Shown here: positions 1-7,441 of the stretch, in pieces
How positions within the stretch are numbered: position 1 is the first letter of the stretch
How the letters are laid out: the number at the start of each line of letters is the position of its first letter
From: Patescibacteria group bacterium
Lineage (GTDB): Bacteria > Patescibacteriota > Minisyncoccia > Minisyncoccales > CG1-02-41-26
Reading direction: 5' to 3'
Length of the DNA stretch: 19,244 nucleotides
Assembly (NCBI GenBank): GCA_020148085.1
Contig: JAHCRD010000005.1
Location: 1 to 19,244 of the forward strand
Made by a program: the position numbers and the translations under genes
Notes under the pieces: model-generated
Told to the model about the DNA's origin: nothing
Database searches by the model: none
What the model saw: only the letters and a program-made list of their open reading frames with translations

Positions 1-262
1 TTAAAGCACCGAACCGACATTTTTTTGCACAGAGCCCACAACCATCACACTTATTTAAATCAATTTCTGGCTTGGCTGAAGTAACAACAGGGATTACTTT
101 ATCCCAACTTTTTATCTCGTTCAACCAAATTGCTAAATTAGGCGCATCAACATCACAATCAACCGCCACCACCTTTTGAGTTTCAGCAAACAACATTGCT
201 AAAGCCGAAGTCAGCATACTCTTGCCTACGCCACCTTTTCCCGAACTTACAACTAATTTCAT
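1..262 (-). CDS. Mrp/MinD-like ATPase with ferredoxin domain (3' end outside window)
   Basis: This is the N-terminal part of a P-loop ATPase of the Mrp/NBP35/MinD class. It continues past the left edge, and 87 codons are visible. The deviant Walker A motif SGKGGVGKS follows a short beta strand at the N terminus, and a DCDVDAPN motif follows about 30 residues later. A ferredoxin-type CxxCxxCxxxC cluster begins at about residue 75. The start ATG at 262 has no Shine-Dalgarno sequence. It lies 10 bp after the thioredoxin/CcdA gene, and a second ATPase of the same design lies at 1406-2242. Paired ATPases with inserted [4Fe-4S] ferredoxin domains are known from MrpORP-type Fe-S/metal-cofactor clusters of anaerobes. 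A role in metal-cluster handling is inferred from that context. Confidence 0.85.
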   Translation of the reverse strand, partial: MKLVVSSGKGGVGKSMLTSALAMLFAETQKVVAVDCDVDAPNLAIWLNEIKSWDKVIPVVTSAKPEIDLNKCDGCGLCAKKCRFGAL

Positions 263-272
263 AATGGTTTAA

Positions 273-1409
273 TTAAGCAAACATCAAGATTTCTGGCTTG
301 AAGATTAACAAAATTCCTAAAATAAATATCAATAACCCGCCAATTAAAGTAGCCCAGTAATTATATTTTTCAGTAAAGCCAATTCTACTTAAGGTAATAA
401 CTGCTAAAGAAAAGATAATTAAATCATCAAGCATAAAAACAAGCGAATAAAGAATAAGATAACTATAATGGCTCAAACTAGTTAAAGGATTAAGGGCTAA
501 AATCCGGGTATAAATAGCTGGTAAGCCGGCCGAGCAGAAAAACTCAACCAAATTTACAGCCAGGGCCAAACCAATTAAACCTACTATCATCCCCCAAGTA
601 AAAGGAGAAGCAACAATTTTCTCAGCTCGGCTTTTCATCTTTTGGTGAAGTTTTGATTTTATCCCTAACACTTTACAAACTCCGGGATGGTAGGTAAGAA
701 AATTTCTAATTTGCCAAGCTCCTACCCCTAAAGCAAAACCTCCGATTAAGATTCTAGTTAAGTTAACATAACCTATTGCTAAAAACAGATTTAACCAAGC
801 ACTTAAAATTAAAAAGTAAATAACTCCAGAAGCTAGAATAAAAGTTCCTCCAATCAACCACATTCTTTTTCGGGAACGAGTGTTCAACAAAAGAGCAATC
901 AAGAACAAGAGAACCCACATGGCACAAGGATTCAACCCATCCAAAACTCCCAAAGTTATGGTTAAAGCAGGTAAAGATAATTTAGAAAGATCAATCTCAC
1001 CAAAAACAGGGATTTTAATTATATGAGAGGTTTCTTCATCTTCTTCCAACAAACACTCTCTCAAGCAACTTTCAATATTTCTGGCAACTTGTTCGTTGAA
1101 GCCAATGAAATATTTTTCTGGGGTGAAAGTTATTGGAACCCATCCCTTATCTCTTTCTGGTACTTCATACTCTCCATAAAACTTTTTTAAAAGTTCTTGA
1201 TTCTCTGGATATTGGATAACTTCGTACTGATTTATTTCAATCTCTGGATATTCTGTTTTTAGTTCTTCTAAAAACTCTTTTTCCTCGGTACAGTGAGGGC
1301 AGGTTTTACTGTAAAAGAAATTAACCTCTATTTTTTGTTGAGCAGAGACAGGATTGAAAACACTGAAAATTAAGAAAAAAAATAAACCAGTTAAAATTAA
1401 TTTCTTCAT
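273..1409 (-). CDS. Thioredoxin-like domain fused to CcdA/DsbD-type membrane electron transporter
   Basis: This 378-aa membrane protein has a signal peptide (about residues 1-23), an exported thioredoxin/glutaredoxin-like domain and a CcdA/DsbD-like transmembrane domain. The exported domain carries the redox pair C37-P-H-C40. The membrane domain (about residues 145-378) has the characteristic paired cysteines: C162 in GLDGLNPC-like context and C292 in EFFCSAGLP. Family knowledge says such proteins move electrons from cytoplasmic thiols across the membrane to exported thiol proteins. The fusion puts donor and acceptor in one chain. The start overlaps the upstream ATPase stop as ATGA (1406-1409), so the genes are probably translationally coupled. 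No Shine-Dalgarno sequence is visible. Lying between two Fe-S ATPases suggests extracytoplasmic thiol or metal redox work, which is inference. Confidence 0.88.
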   Translation of the reverse strand: MKKLILTGLFFFLIFSVFNPVSAQQKIEVNFFYSKTCPHCTEEKEFLEELKTEYPEIEINQYEVIQYPENQELLKKFYGEYEVPERDKGWVPITFTPEKYFIGFNEQVARNIESCLRECLLEEDEETSHIIKIPVFGEIDLSKLSLPALTITLGVLDGLNPCAMWVLLFLIALLLNTRSRKRMWLIGGTFILASGVIYFLILSAWLNLFLAIGYVNLTRILIGGFALGVGAWQIRNFLTYHPGVCKVLGIKSKLHQKMKSRAEKIVASPFTWGMIVGLIGLALAVNLVEFFCSAGLPAIYTRILALNPLTSLSHYSYLILYSLVFMLDDLIIFSLAVITLSRIGFTEKYNYWATLIGGLLIFILGILLIFKPEILMFA

Positions 1410-2242
1410 AGCTCTATCTTTGTCTTTAATAAATTACCCTTTGAATAACCTTCTAAAATTTTTTTGGAATAAGGAATTTCTTTTTCAATTTTTAGCTTAT
1501 ATCTTTTAGCAATTTTTTCAACTTCTTTCTTTTTCCCCAAATCTGCTTGGTTCAAAACAATTTTAGCTGGCACTTTCAATTTCTTACATAAATCTAAAAT
1601 CAAATTTAAATCGTAAGCTCCCATGGGGGTTGGTTCGGTAACCGCCAGGGCAGAATTAACATCTAATAAAGCAGTAATTACTGGACAATGAGTGCCAGCA
1701 GCCGTATCAAACAAAACTACATCGGCTTTGATTCTTTTAGCTAATTTCAAGGCAAATTCCTTAACCTGCCCTACCACCGGTCCGGTCTCCTCCAATCCCG
1801 TTTTCGCTAATCCTGTAAGCAGATAAAGGTTCTGGATTTTATTTAAATAAATCTTTCCGAGCTCTTCTTTATTGGGCTGAATTGCCCCAAACGGACAAAC
1901 TATCCAACAAGCTCCACAAGCTGAACATAGGTCTTTTATAAAAATTGGATATTTCCCTGGTGCTTGAAAAATAGCATTGCTACGACAAGTTCTGGTACAT
2001 AAGCCGCACTTGGTGCATTTTTTTTTAATTAACTTCGGAAATTCAGCATATACTCGGTCCACCAGTTTTTCTAATTTCTCTCCTATTAACAAATAATCAT
2101 TGGGGCATTCAACATCACAATCACAAAGAATCACCTTTTTACCTTCCTTTGATAATTGAGCAGCCATTAACACAGCGATTGTTGATTTTCCTGTGCCCCC
2201 TTTACCCCCTGTTATGCCGATAGTTTTAATTTTCATTGCCAT
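1406..2242 (-). CDS. Mrp/MinD-like ATPase with two [4Fe-4S] ferredoxin motifs
   Basis: This 278-aa P-loop ATPase has a deviant Walker A GKGGTGKS (residues 13-20) and an Asp-rich strand LCDCDVECPN (about 39-48). An inserted bacterial ferredoxin domain follows, with two complete cluster motifs: C76/C79/C82/C86 and C106/C109/C112/C116. The C-terminal half keeps the MinD fold (FDTAAG near residue 178, TEPTP near 202). It matches the ATPase described in MrpORP complexes and similar clusters. It overlaps the CDF gene upstream by 17 bp and the CcdA-like gene downstream by 4 bp, so it sits inside an operon. The first ATG (2242) is used here, but an in-frame ATG two codons later is equally possible because neither has a Shine-Dalgarno sequence. 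Confidence 0.9.
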   Translation of the reverse strand: MAMKIKTIGITGGKGGTGKSTIAVLMAAQLSKEGKKVILCDCDVECPNDYLLIGEKLEKLVDRVYAEFPKLIKKKCTKCGLCTRTCRSNAIFQAPGKYPIFIKDLCSACGACWIVCPFGAIQPNKEELGKIYLNKIQNLYLLTGLAKTGLEETGPVVGQVKEFALKLAKRIKADVVLFDTAAGTHCPVITALLDVNSALAVTEPTPMGAYDLNLILDLCKKLKVPAKIVLNQADLGKKKEVEKIAKRYKLKIEKEIPYSKKILEGYSKGNLLKTKIEL

Positions 2243-3467
2243 TTTCTTTTTTTATATCTCTCAAAATTTCATCAAGACTTTTGCCGAAAGGAATTATCTC
2301 AACTTCAATGCCAAAATTTTCTAAATTCTGTTTTGCATTGGGACCAATCCGATAGGTAAAAACCTTATCGGCCCGAACTGCTTTGATAAATCTCGCACCA
2401 CGAGGTGAGTCCTTTTCAAAATAGGGATTTTTAACAATTTCTTTAAATAAGATTTTTCCTTCCTTTTTATCAATCACTAAATATTGAGCGGCCCCGAAAC
2501 GAGGGCTAATTTCTTCTCCTTCCAAAGGGACAGTTATCCTCTCCCCTAATTTTTTAGGTCCAATTTGTTCAAAACCTTCCAATTCTCCTATTCTCTTTCC
2601 AAATTTAGGCAAGACAACAGTTCTTGCCATCTCATAGGCCTCAACAGCAATAACTATCTGTTTCAATACCGGAATGTTTCTCAATAACCTTTCCTCCAAA
2701 GTTTCGGTTATTTTTTGAACATTTTCAACTTTTAATTTTGGGGGTAGTTCAATCTTGATTTCAGCGAAGTTGTAAGCGCCAATTTTCCTGGTTTTTAAAT
2801 CGGAAATCTCTATTTGGTGAGCTTGGCAAATCTTTTTAATTCTCTCTTCAACTTCTTTATTGCTGACATCTAATAGGGAATCGGTGATTTCCTTGCCAAT
2901 CTTGAAAGTTTTCAAAAGTATAAATCCTCCAATCCCTAAAGCTACAATGGCATCAGCTAAATTGAAATAGCGAATGAGGAAAAGACCTCCCAAAACTCCA
3001 ATTGAAGATAAAGCGTCAGCTCTTGAATGCTCAGCATCAGCAACTAAAGAAAGAGATTGATATTTTCTTCCAAAATGAAATTTTAATCTGGCTAGAATCT
3101 CAGTAATTAAAATTGAAACTCCCACTAATATTATTGCTTGGTAACTAAACTTCACAACGCTTTCCCCAAAAAATCTTTTAATCGCTTCATATAGAATCCA
3201 AATACCAGAAATTGCTAAAAGTATTGCTACTAAAAAACCTGCTAAACTTTCGGCTCTCCAGTGTCCATAGGGGTGGGCTTCGTCGACTGGCTTTTTTGCC
3301 ACTTTTAATCCTAAAAAAGTAATAAAAGAAGAAAAAATATCTAATCCCGAATGGATTCCATCAGCTATTAAAGCTACACTTCCAATCAGAAAACCAAAAA
3401 TTAGTTTGGAAATTCCCAAACCAAGATTTGCTATGGTACTAATAATAGAAACGCTTTGAGGATTCAT
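2226..3467 (-). CDS. CDF cation efflux transporter fused to a NifX/NifB-type domain
   Basis: This 413-aa fusion protein has two parts. Residues 1 to about 285 form a cation diffusion facilitator. Its membrane metal site is a paired HxxxD: H39/D43 in ADGIHSGLD and H148/D152 in ADAEHSRAD. An HPYGH loop (66-70) and a ferredoxin-like cytoplasmic domain are also present. The His-containing site is typical of Zn-type family members. Residues from about 285 to 400 form a dinitrogenase iron-molybdenum cofactor biosynthesis (NifX/NifB C-terminal) domain, recognisable by ISPRFGAAQYLVI and the RIGPNA motif. The next gene upstream encodes a stand-alone domain of the same family. The predicted role is metal efflux coupled to sensing or binding of a metal or metal cluster. 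The metal cannot be named from sequence. Confidence 0.9.
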   Translation of the reverse strand: MNPQSVSIISTIANLGLGISKLIFGFLIGSVALIADGIHSGLDIFSSFITFLGLKVAKKPVDEAHPYGHWRAESLAGFLVAILLAISGIWILYEAIKRFFGESVVKFSYQAIILVGVSILITEILARLKFHFGRKYQSLSLVADAEHSRADALSSIGVLGGLFLIRYFNLADAIVALGIGGFILLKTFKIGKEITDSLLDVSNKEVEERIKKICQAHQIEISDLKTRKIGAYNFAEIKIELPPKLKVENVQKITETLEERLLRNIPVLKQIVIAVEAYEMARTVVLPKFGKRIGELEGFEQIGPKKLGERITVPLEGEEISPRFGAAQYLVIDKKEGKILFKEIVKNPYFEKDSPRGARFIKAVRADKVFTYRIGPNAKQNLENFGIEVEIIPFGKSLDEILRDIKKENGNEN

Positions 3468-3485
3468 GATGATTTAAAAAATTCT

Positions 3486-3920
3486 TTATCTGGGAGGACC
3501 ACCTCCCCTGCCACCTCTTCCTCGACCTCTAGGGCCTCCGCCACCTGGCGGTGGTCCCATCCCAAAATGACCAGGAACAGAGGGGCCTTGAACTTGAGAT
3601 AACTTATTTTCTTTCCACATTTCAAAAACCTCTCTGGCAGAAATTCCAGTTGGAGCTAAAAAAACTTTGATGCCACTTGAGACTAAAACTCCAAAGGCAT
3701 TTGGTCCAATATTACCCGTTATTAAAACATTAACTCCCCAAGAAGCAATCTCTTGAGCAGCAGCTATTCCTGCCCCCCTCATAGCATGAACTCCGGGGTT
3801 CGGTAAAACCTCTTCTAAATTACCTTTCTCGTCTAACAAAAGAAAATACTGTGCCCTTCCAAATCGGGGATCAATTGGAGAATCCAAATTTGGACCCAAA
3901 GAAGTAATACAAATTTTCAT
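3486..3920 (-). CDS. NifX/NifB-type metal-cofactor-binding protein with Gly/Arg/Pro-rich tail
   Basis: This 144-aa protein of the dinitrogenase iron-molybdenum cofactor biosynthesis family has the hallmark DPRFGRAQYFLLLD (about residues 17-30), a mid-domain GAGIAAAQ helix and TGNIGPNA (about 68-75). Known members bind metal-sulfur clusters, such as the Mo-Cu cluster of orange protein or FeMo-co precursors. No nitrogenase genes are nearby, so a nitrogen-fixation role is unlikely. From about residue 118 the protein becomes a low-complexity Gly/Pro/Arg tail. A similar Gly/Arg-rich segment opens the neighbouring zinc-ribbon protein, which may mean they interact (inference). It lies 7 bp after the zinc-ribbon gene and 18 bp before the CDF-NifX gene. 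No Shine-Dalgarno sequence is visible. Confidence 0.87.
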   Translation of the reverse strand: MKICITSLGPNLDSPIDPRFGRAQYFLLLDEKGNLEEVLPNPGVHAMRGAGIAAAQEIASWGVNVLITGNIGPNAFGVLVSSGIKVFLAPTGISAREVFEMWKENKLSQVQGPSVPGHFGMGPPPGGGGPRGRGRGGRGGGPPR

Positions 3921-3927
3921 AGCTATT

Positions 3928-4131
3928 TTATCGAGCTCTGGTCATTGGACCACCGCATTCCGGGCACTTCTCCTCATAACAAGGGACTCCTCTTTTATGA
4001 GGAATTTTTTTATTACACCGCGGGCACCAGCACTCTCCCTCAGGGCCTAAACCGAAACCACCGGGTTGCCTACCTCGACCACCACCGCTTCCGGCTCCTC
4101 TGCCAGGTGTTTGAGGTCTTTGATTTGTCAT
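3928..4131 (-). CDS. Small zinc-ribbon protein with Gly-rich N terminus
   Basis: This 67-aa protein starts with a Gly/Arg/Gln-rich stretch (residues 8-28). It continues into a compact four- or five-Cys metal-binding domain: CWCPRC, then CPECG after PHKRGVPCYEEK. The two CxxC knuckles are those of a zinc ribbon or rubredoxin-like site. Small proteins of this type commonly sit beside NifX-like and DUF5320 genes in anaerobes, as here. No enzymatic function can be assigned. It has no Shine-Dalgarno sequence and lies 15 bp after the DUF5320 gene, so it is almost certainly co-transcribed from the promoter at 4642-4671. Confidence 0.8.
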   Translation of the reverse strand: MTNQRPQTPGRGAGSGGGRGRQPGGFGLGPEGECWCPRCNKKIPHKRGVPCYEEKCPECGGPMTRAR

Positions 4132-4146
4132 AATCTAAAATTTATT

Positions 4147-4575
4147 TTACTCTTGTTCGACTTTGATTTTTTTAGAACCTTTAAGTTCTTGGAGCCGTTT
4201 TTCTATGGCTTTCATTCCTTCTTTCAAACCTTCTAATTCTTGACTTAATATCTCTCTTTCTTGGGCTAACATTTCTTTTTCTTGGTCTTTGGTGGGTTGA
4301 TAGGGTGTTGGCTGATATGGTGTTGCTGGATACCCAGGATAATATGGATATCTTCCCCAGGCTGGCAAGCCAATGTCAGCTCTGTACCAACCAGGAAGTC
4401 CGGTTGCTCGATACCAGTTTCTCCAGCCTCGGCCTCTTCCCCAGCCAAAATATCCTCTACCCCCATAAGGGTAAGGATTCATATAACCAGGGTAAGGGAA
4501 ACCAGCGCAATAACCAGCTCCTCTGCCAGTCATTGGCCCTTGGCCTAAAGGTCCTGTCATATCACCGCGTGGCAT
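4147..4575 (-). CDS. DUF5320-type protein
   Basis: This 142-aa protein opens with the family signature MPRGDMTGPLGQGPMTGRGAG and a following CAGF. A Tyr/Pro/Gly-rich central region (about 25-90) contains the near-repeat TPYQPTPYQPT. A charged coiled-coil helix (about 95-142) ends the protein. Such proteins are regularly found next to NifX/Mrp genes in strict anaerobes, but no biochemical function is known to me. It is the first gene of the metal/redox operon. Its ATG lies about 65 bp from a TTGACA/TATACT-type promoter and has no Shine-Dalgarno sequence. Confidence 0.82.
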   Translation of the reverse strand: MPRGDMTGPLGQGPMTGRGAGYCAGFPYPGYMNPYPYGGRGYFGWGRGRGWRNWYRATGLPGWYRADIGLPAWGRYPYYPGYPATPYQPTPYQPTKDQEKEMLAQEREILSQELEGLKEGMKAIEKRLQELKGSKKIKVEQE

Positions 4576-4641
4576 GATACTTTTTTATTTAATTATTTTA
4601 ACAGAGAATCACGGCCTTTAACAAGTTGACTCTCTATTTTG

Positions 4642-4671
4642 AGTATATACCCATAACTATATGTTTGTCAA
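4642..4671 (-). promoter_or_regulatory. Promoter of the metal/redox operon
   Basis: On the minus strand a perfect -35 TTGACA (4666-4671) is followed by either TATACT after 18 bp (4642-4647) or TATATA after 16 bp (4644-4649). It faces the DUF5320 gene at 4575. The mnmA stop codon (4668-4670) lies inside the -35 hexamer. Confidence 0.7.
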
Positions 4672-5744
4672 GAGGTGATAACTCCTCCACCTAAAACTTC
4701 CTCTTTTAAATAAAAAACTACTGATTGGCCAGGGGTGACCGCTCGCTGAGCTCTTCCAAATTCTAACTCTATTTTTCCACCTTTTAACTTTTTAGTAATT
4801 GTTGCGGGAACTGCCTTATGACCATATCTAATTTGAGCTTTTATCTTCAATCCTTCACCCAAAGCTTTGGGTGAAGGGCTTCCTGAAATCCAGTTAACAT
4901 TTTCAGCAACCAAACTTTTACTACAGAGAGCTTTATCATTAGAAAAAGGAGTAACAATTAAGGCATTTCTTTTAAAATCTTTTTTTACCACATAAAAGGG
5001 TCCACCCGGAAGCTCTATCCCCTTTCTCTGTCCAATGGTGTAAAATGATAGACCTTGGTGCTGGTCAATTTTCTTGCCTTCGATAGTTAAAATTGGTCCT
5101 GGCTTCGGTTTAATATATCGAGCCAAAAAATCATTGACAGTAGTCTGAATAAAACAAATTTCTTGAGACTCTGGAACATTCAAAACCGGCAACTTAAACT
5201 TTTTTGCCAGATCCCTCACTTCCTTTTTACTATAATCACCAATAGGAAACAAAATACGTTTCAATTGTTTTTGATTCAATTGCCACAAGAAATAACTTTG
5301 GTCTTTCTCTTTATCTTTTGCCTTTATCAACGAATAACGAATTTTTTGCGAATTTACGAATTTTTTTTGGACCTTGGCATAATGACCGCTGGCAACAAAA
5401 TCCGCTTTCAGTCCTAATGCTTTCTCTAAAAGCAGTCCAAACTTAATTTCTTTGTTGCAAACTATGCAAGGATTCGGAGTTCTACCTCTTTTATATTCTC
5501 TCAGAAAATAATCAACGACTTTCTTTTTGAATTCTTTTTCAAAATTTAAAACATAAAAAGGAATCTTAAGAATTTGAGCAACTTTGCGAGCTCTTTTTTC
5601 AGAACCCCTAGGAGAGGAAGGATAAAGTTTCATAAAAACGCCTCTTACACCAAAACCAGCCCCTTTTAAGAGGGCTGCTGCTACCGAACTATCCACTCCC
5701 CCTGACATCGCCACTATTACTTTGTTATTTCTTTTTTTTCTCAT
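4668..5744 (-). CDS. mnmA: tRNA-specific 2-thiouridylase
   Basis: This 358-aa enzyme catalyses the final thiolation giving s2U34 in tRNA, using ATP and a persulfide relayed from a cysteine desulfurase. Its PP-loop is SGGVDSS (14-20). The catalytic cysteines are C93 in TPNPCIVCNKEIKFG and C197 in ESQEICF. The SGHYAK and DQSYFL motifs and the C-terminal IGQRKG and RAVTPGQSVVFY motifs complete the family pattern. It overlaps iscU by 20 bp, placing it at the end of a def-iscS-iscU-mnmA operon where IscS is the obvious sulfur donor. Residues 289-298 (SPSPKALGEG) fall in a loop of the C-terminal barrel. They are encoded by a perfect 26-bp palindrome at 4852-4877 that may be an inserted repeat. Confidence 0.96.
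   Translation of the reverse strand: MRKKRNNKVIVAMSGGVDSSVAAALLKGAGFGVRGVFMKLYPSSPRGSEKRARKVAQILKIPFYVLNFEKEFKKKVVDYFLREYKRGRTPNPCIVCNKEIKFGLLLEKALGLKADFVASGHYAKVQKKFVNSQKIRYSLIKAKDKEKDQSYFLWQLNQKQLKRILFPIGDYSKKEVRDLAKKFKLPVLNVPESQEICFIQTTVNDFLARYIKPKPGPILTIEGKKIDQHQGLSFYTIGQRKGIELPGGPFYVVKKDFKRNALIVTPFSNDKALCSKSLVAENVNWISGSPSPKALGEGLKIKAQIRYGHKAVPATITKKLKGGKIELEFGRAQRAVTPGQSVVFYLKEEVLGGGVITS
4852..4877. repeat. Perfect 26-bp palindrome inside mnmA
   Basis: The two 13-bp halves (CCTTCACCCAAAG and its complement) are exactly self-complementary across 4852-4877. The outer eight bases, CCTTCACC/GGTGAAGG, also bound the intergenic inverted repeat at 12999-13026, and one arm of the repeat at 15034-15061 has them too. 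The palindrome is in frame with mnmA. Confidence 0.75.
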
Positions 5745-6252
5745 CTTTGTGTATCCTTTCTTCTATCTTTAGCCATTCTTTATACCTTTTCTGGATTACC
5801 TTTTTCTCCTTTTCAATCCTTTGATGTTTCTTTTTAAGTTCTTTGGGAACTGGTTTTTTATTTTTGGTTAAGTAATTGTGGATTGCCTCAAGCAAGGCAT
5901 CAACTGCCAAAACCGAGCAATGTAATTTTATTGGAGGTAAATTTCCTAAAGCATCAACTACCTCTTGTCGATCAAGTTCTAAGGCTTCTTTAATGGTTTT
6001 TTCCTTTACAAGATCAGTAATAACGCTACTTGAAGCTATGGCGGCTAAGCAACCATATGTTTCAAACTTCACCTCTTTAATTATCTCTCTTCCTTTTTTA
6101 TCTTTGCCAACTTTTATATAAAGCCACATTACATCGCCACAGATAATATTGCCCACCTTACCAACACCGTCTGGATTTTTTATTTTCCCGTAATTGTGAG
6201 GGTGGGTAAAATGTTTAATAACTTTTTTAGTATAAGGACCAATTTTTTTCAT
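5725..6252 (-). CDS. iscU: Fe-S cluster scaffold protein, IscU/NifU-N type
   Basis: This 175-aa protein has an IscU fold in residues 1 to about 130. All three cluster-ligand cysteines are present: C38 in NIICGD (with D40), C68 in TYGCLAAIASSS and C112 in KLHCSVLA. IscU receives sulfur from IscS and iron to assemble [2Fe-2S]/[4Fe-4S] clusters. The gene lies 10 bp after iscS. Residues from about 131 to 175 form a Lys/Glu-rich helical tail not found in standard ~128-aa IscU. The tail contains KKKHQRIEKEKK and ends in a run of lysines. No Shine-Dalgarno sequence is visible. No HscA, HscB or ferredoxin gene is nearby. Confidence 0.94.
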   Translation of the reverse strand: MKKIGPYTKKVIKHFTHPHNYGKIKNPDGVGKVGNIICGDVMWLYIKVGKDKKGREIIKEVKFETYGCLAAIASSSVITDLVKEKTIKEALELDRQEVVDALGNLPPIKLHCSVLAVDALLEAIHNYLTKNKKPVPKELKKKHQRIEKEKKVIQKRYKEWLKIEERIHKDEKKKK

Positions 6253-6262
6253 TGTTTTAATT

Positions 6263-7441
6263 TTATTTAAAAGGTGAAATTTTTCTTAACCTTTGCACAA
6301 TCTTTGGTAAAACTTCTAAAACCTTATCAATTTCTTTCTCTGTCGTATATCTCCCCAGAGTTAACCTTAAAGAACTGTGGGCTTCAGGAGGGGGAAGTCG
6401 CAAAGCTAAAAGGACATGGGATGGTTCCAAACTTCTGGAAGAACAAGCAGAGCCAGTTGAAGCAGCAATTCCTTCTTGGTCCAAGGCAATGACCATACTT
6501 TCCCCTTCGGCTCCCCGAATGGTGAAGTTGGCATTGTTAGGAAGCCGAGATTCTCGAGAACCATTCAATTTTACGTCGGAAACACTTTTTAAAATACCAT
6601 CAATTAGTTTATCTCTTAACTTTTTCAAACTTTTCACTTTTAATTTTTCATTTTTAATTTGTTTTATCGCGGCCGCGAGGCCAACGATTCCAGCTACATT
6701 CTCTGTTCCCGACCTCACACCAGTTTCCTGGCCTCCACCATAAATTATCGGCAAAATCTCCGTTCCTTTTTTAACATATAAAGCTCCCACTCCTTTGGGT
6801 CCGTAAATTTTGTGGCCTGAAAGAGTAAGCAAGTCAACTCCTAACTTTTTAACATCGCAACTGAGATAATTTGCTGCTTGAACAGCATCGGTGTGAAAAA
6901 GAATTTTGGATTTTTTCAGCAGTTTGCCGATTTCAGCGATTGGTTGAATTGTTCCGATTTCGTTGTTGGCGTACATCACAGAAACTAAAATGGTGTTTCT
7001 GGTTATTGCTTTTTTAAGATCAGAAATTCTAATTAGTCCTTCTTTATTTACCGGCAAATAACTAACTTCCACTCCTTCCTTTTCCAATATTTTACAAGGT
7101 TCAAGCACGGCGTGATGTTCAATTTCTGTGGTAATAAGATGAGGTTTCATTCCTTTTTTTTGAGTAGCCCGAACTATGCCAAAAATTGCCAAATTGTTGG
7201 CTTCGGTTGCTGAGCCGGTAAAAATAATTTCGGAAGGCGAACAATTTAAAAAATCCCCCACGTTTCCGCGAGCTTTATCAAGAGCCATTTGGGCTCTTTG
7301 ACCGAACTCATAAATTGAAGAAGGGTTGCCATGCTCTTTTTCCAGATAGGGCAACATTTCTTTCAAAACCTTGGAGTCAATTGGAGTGGTCGCTGCGTAG
7401 TCTAAGTAGATTTTTTTATTTTTTTCCATAATTTTTGCCAA
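6263..7441 (-). CDS. iscS: Cysteine desulfurase, IscS/NifS type
   Basis: This 392-aa PLP enzyme converts cysteine to alanine and a protein-bound persulfide. The PLP lysine is K211 in SGHKIYGPKG. H110 in IEHH, D185 and Q188 (HTDAVQA) are the expected cofactor contacts. The catalytic C333 is in STGSACSS, followed by EPSHVL, the long-loop type typical of IscS/NifS rather than SufS. The gene overlaps def by 40 bp, and iscU follows after 10 bp. The first ATG is used, but ATG at codon 5 is possible and would sit closer to the usual start of the family. A tandem 14-bp A/T-rich repeat (6631-6658) encodes part of KNEKLKVKS, a surface-loop region. Confidence 0.96.
   Translation of the reverse strand: MAKIMEKNKKIYLDYAATTPIDSKVLKEMLPYLEKEHGNPSSIYEFGQRAQMALDKARGNVGDFLNCSPSEIIFTGSATEANNLAIFGIVRATQKKGMKPHLITTEIEHHAVLEPCKILEKEGVEVSYLPVNKEGLIRISDLKKAITRNTILVSVMYANNEIGTIQPIAEIGKLLKKSKILFHTDAVQAANYLSCDVKKLGVDLLTLSGHKIYGPKGVGALYVKKGTEILPIIYGGGQETGVRSGTENVAGIVGLAAAIKQIKNEKLKVKSLKKLRDKLIDGILKSVSDVKLNGSRESRLPNNANFTIRGAEGESMVIALDQEGIAASTGSACSSRSLEPSHVLLALRLPPPEAHSSLRLTLGRYTTEKEIDKVLEVLPKIVQRLRKISPFK
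6631..6658. repeat. Tandem 14-bp A/T-rich repeat within iscS
   Basis: Two adjacent 14-bp units, TTTTCACTTTTAAT (6631-6644) and TTTTCATTTTTAAT (6645-6658), differ at one base. They encode Lys/Glu-rich residues around 261-270 of IscS. Confidence 0.7.

Noticed and set aside
3486..4131. Nitrogen-fixation cluster
   Set aside because: The NifX-type domains are present without nifHDK, nifB radical-SAM or nifE/N genes, so the family name does not indicate nitrogenase here.
4266..4577. Open frames on both strands across the DUF5320 gene
   Set aside because: They arise from its low-complexity Gly/Pro/Tyr codons. The DUF5320 signature fixes the real frame.
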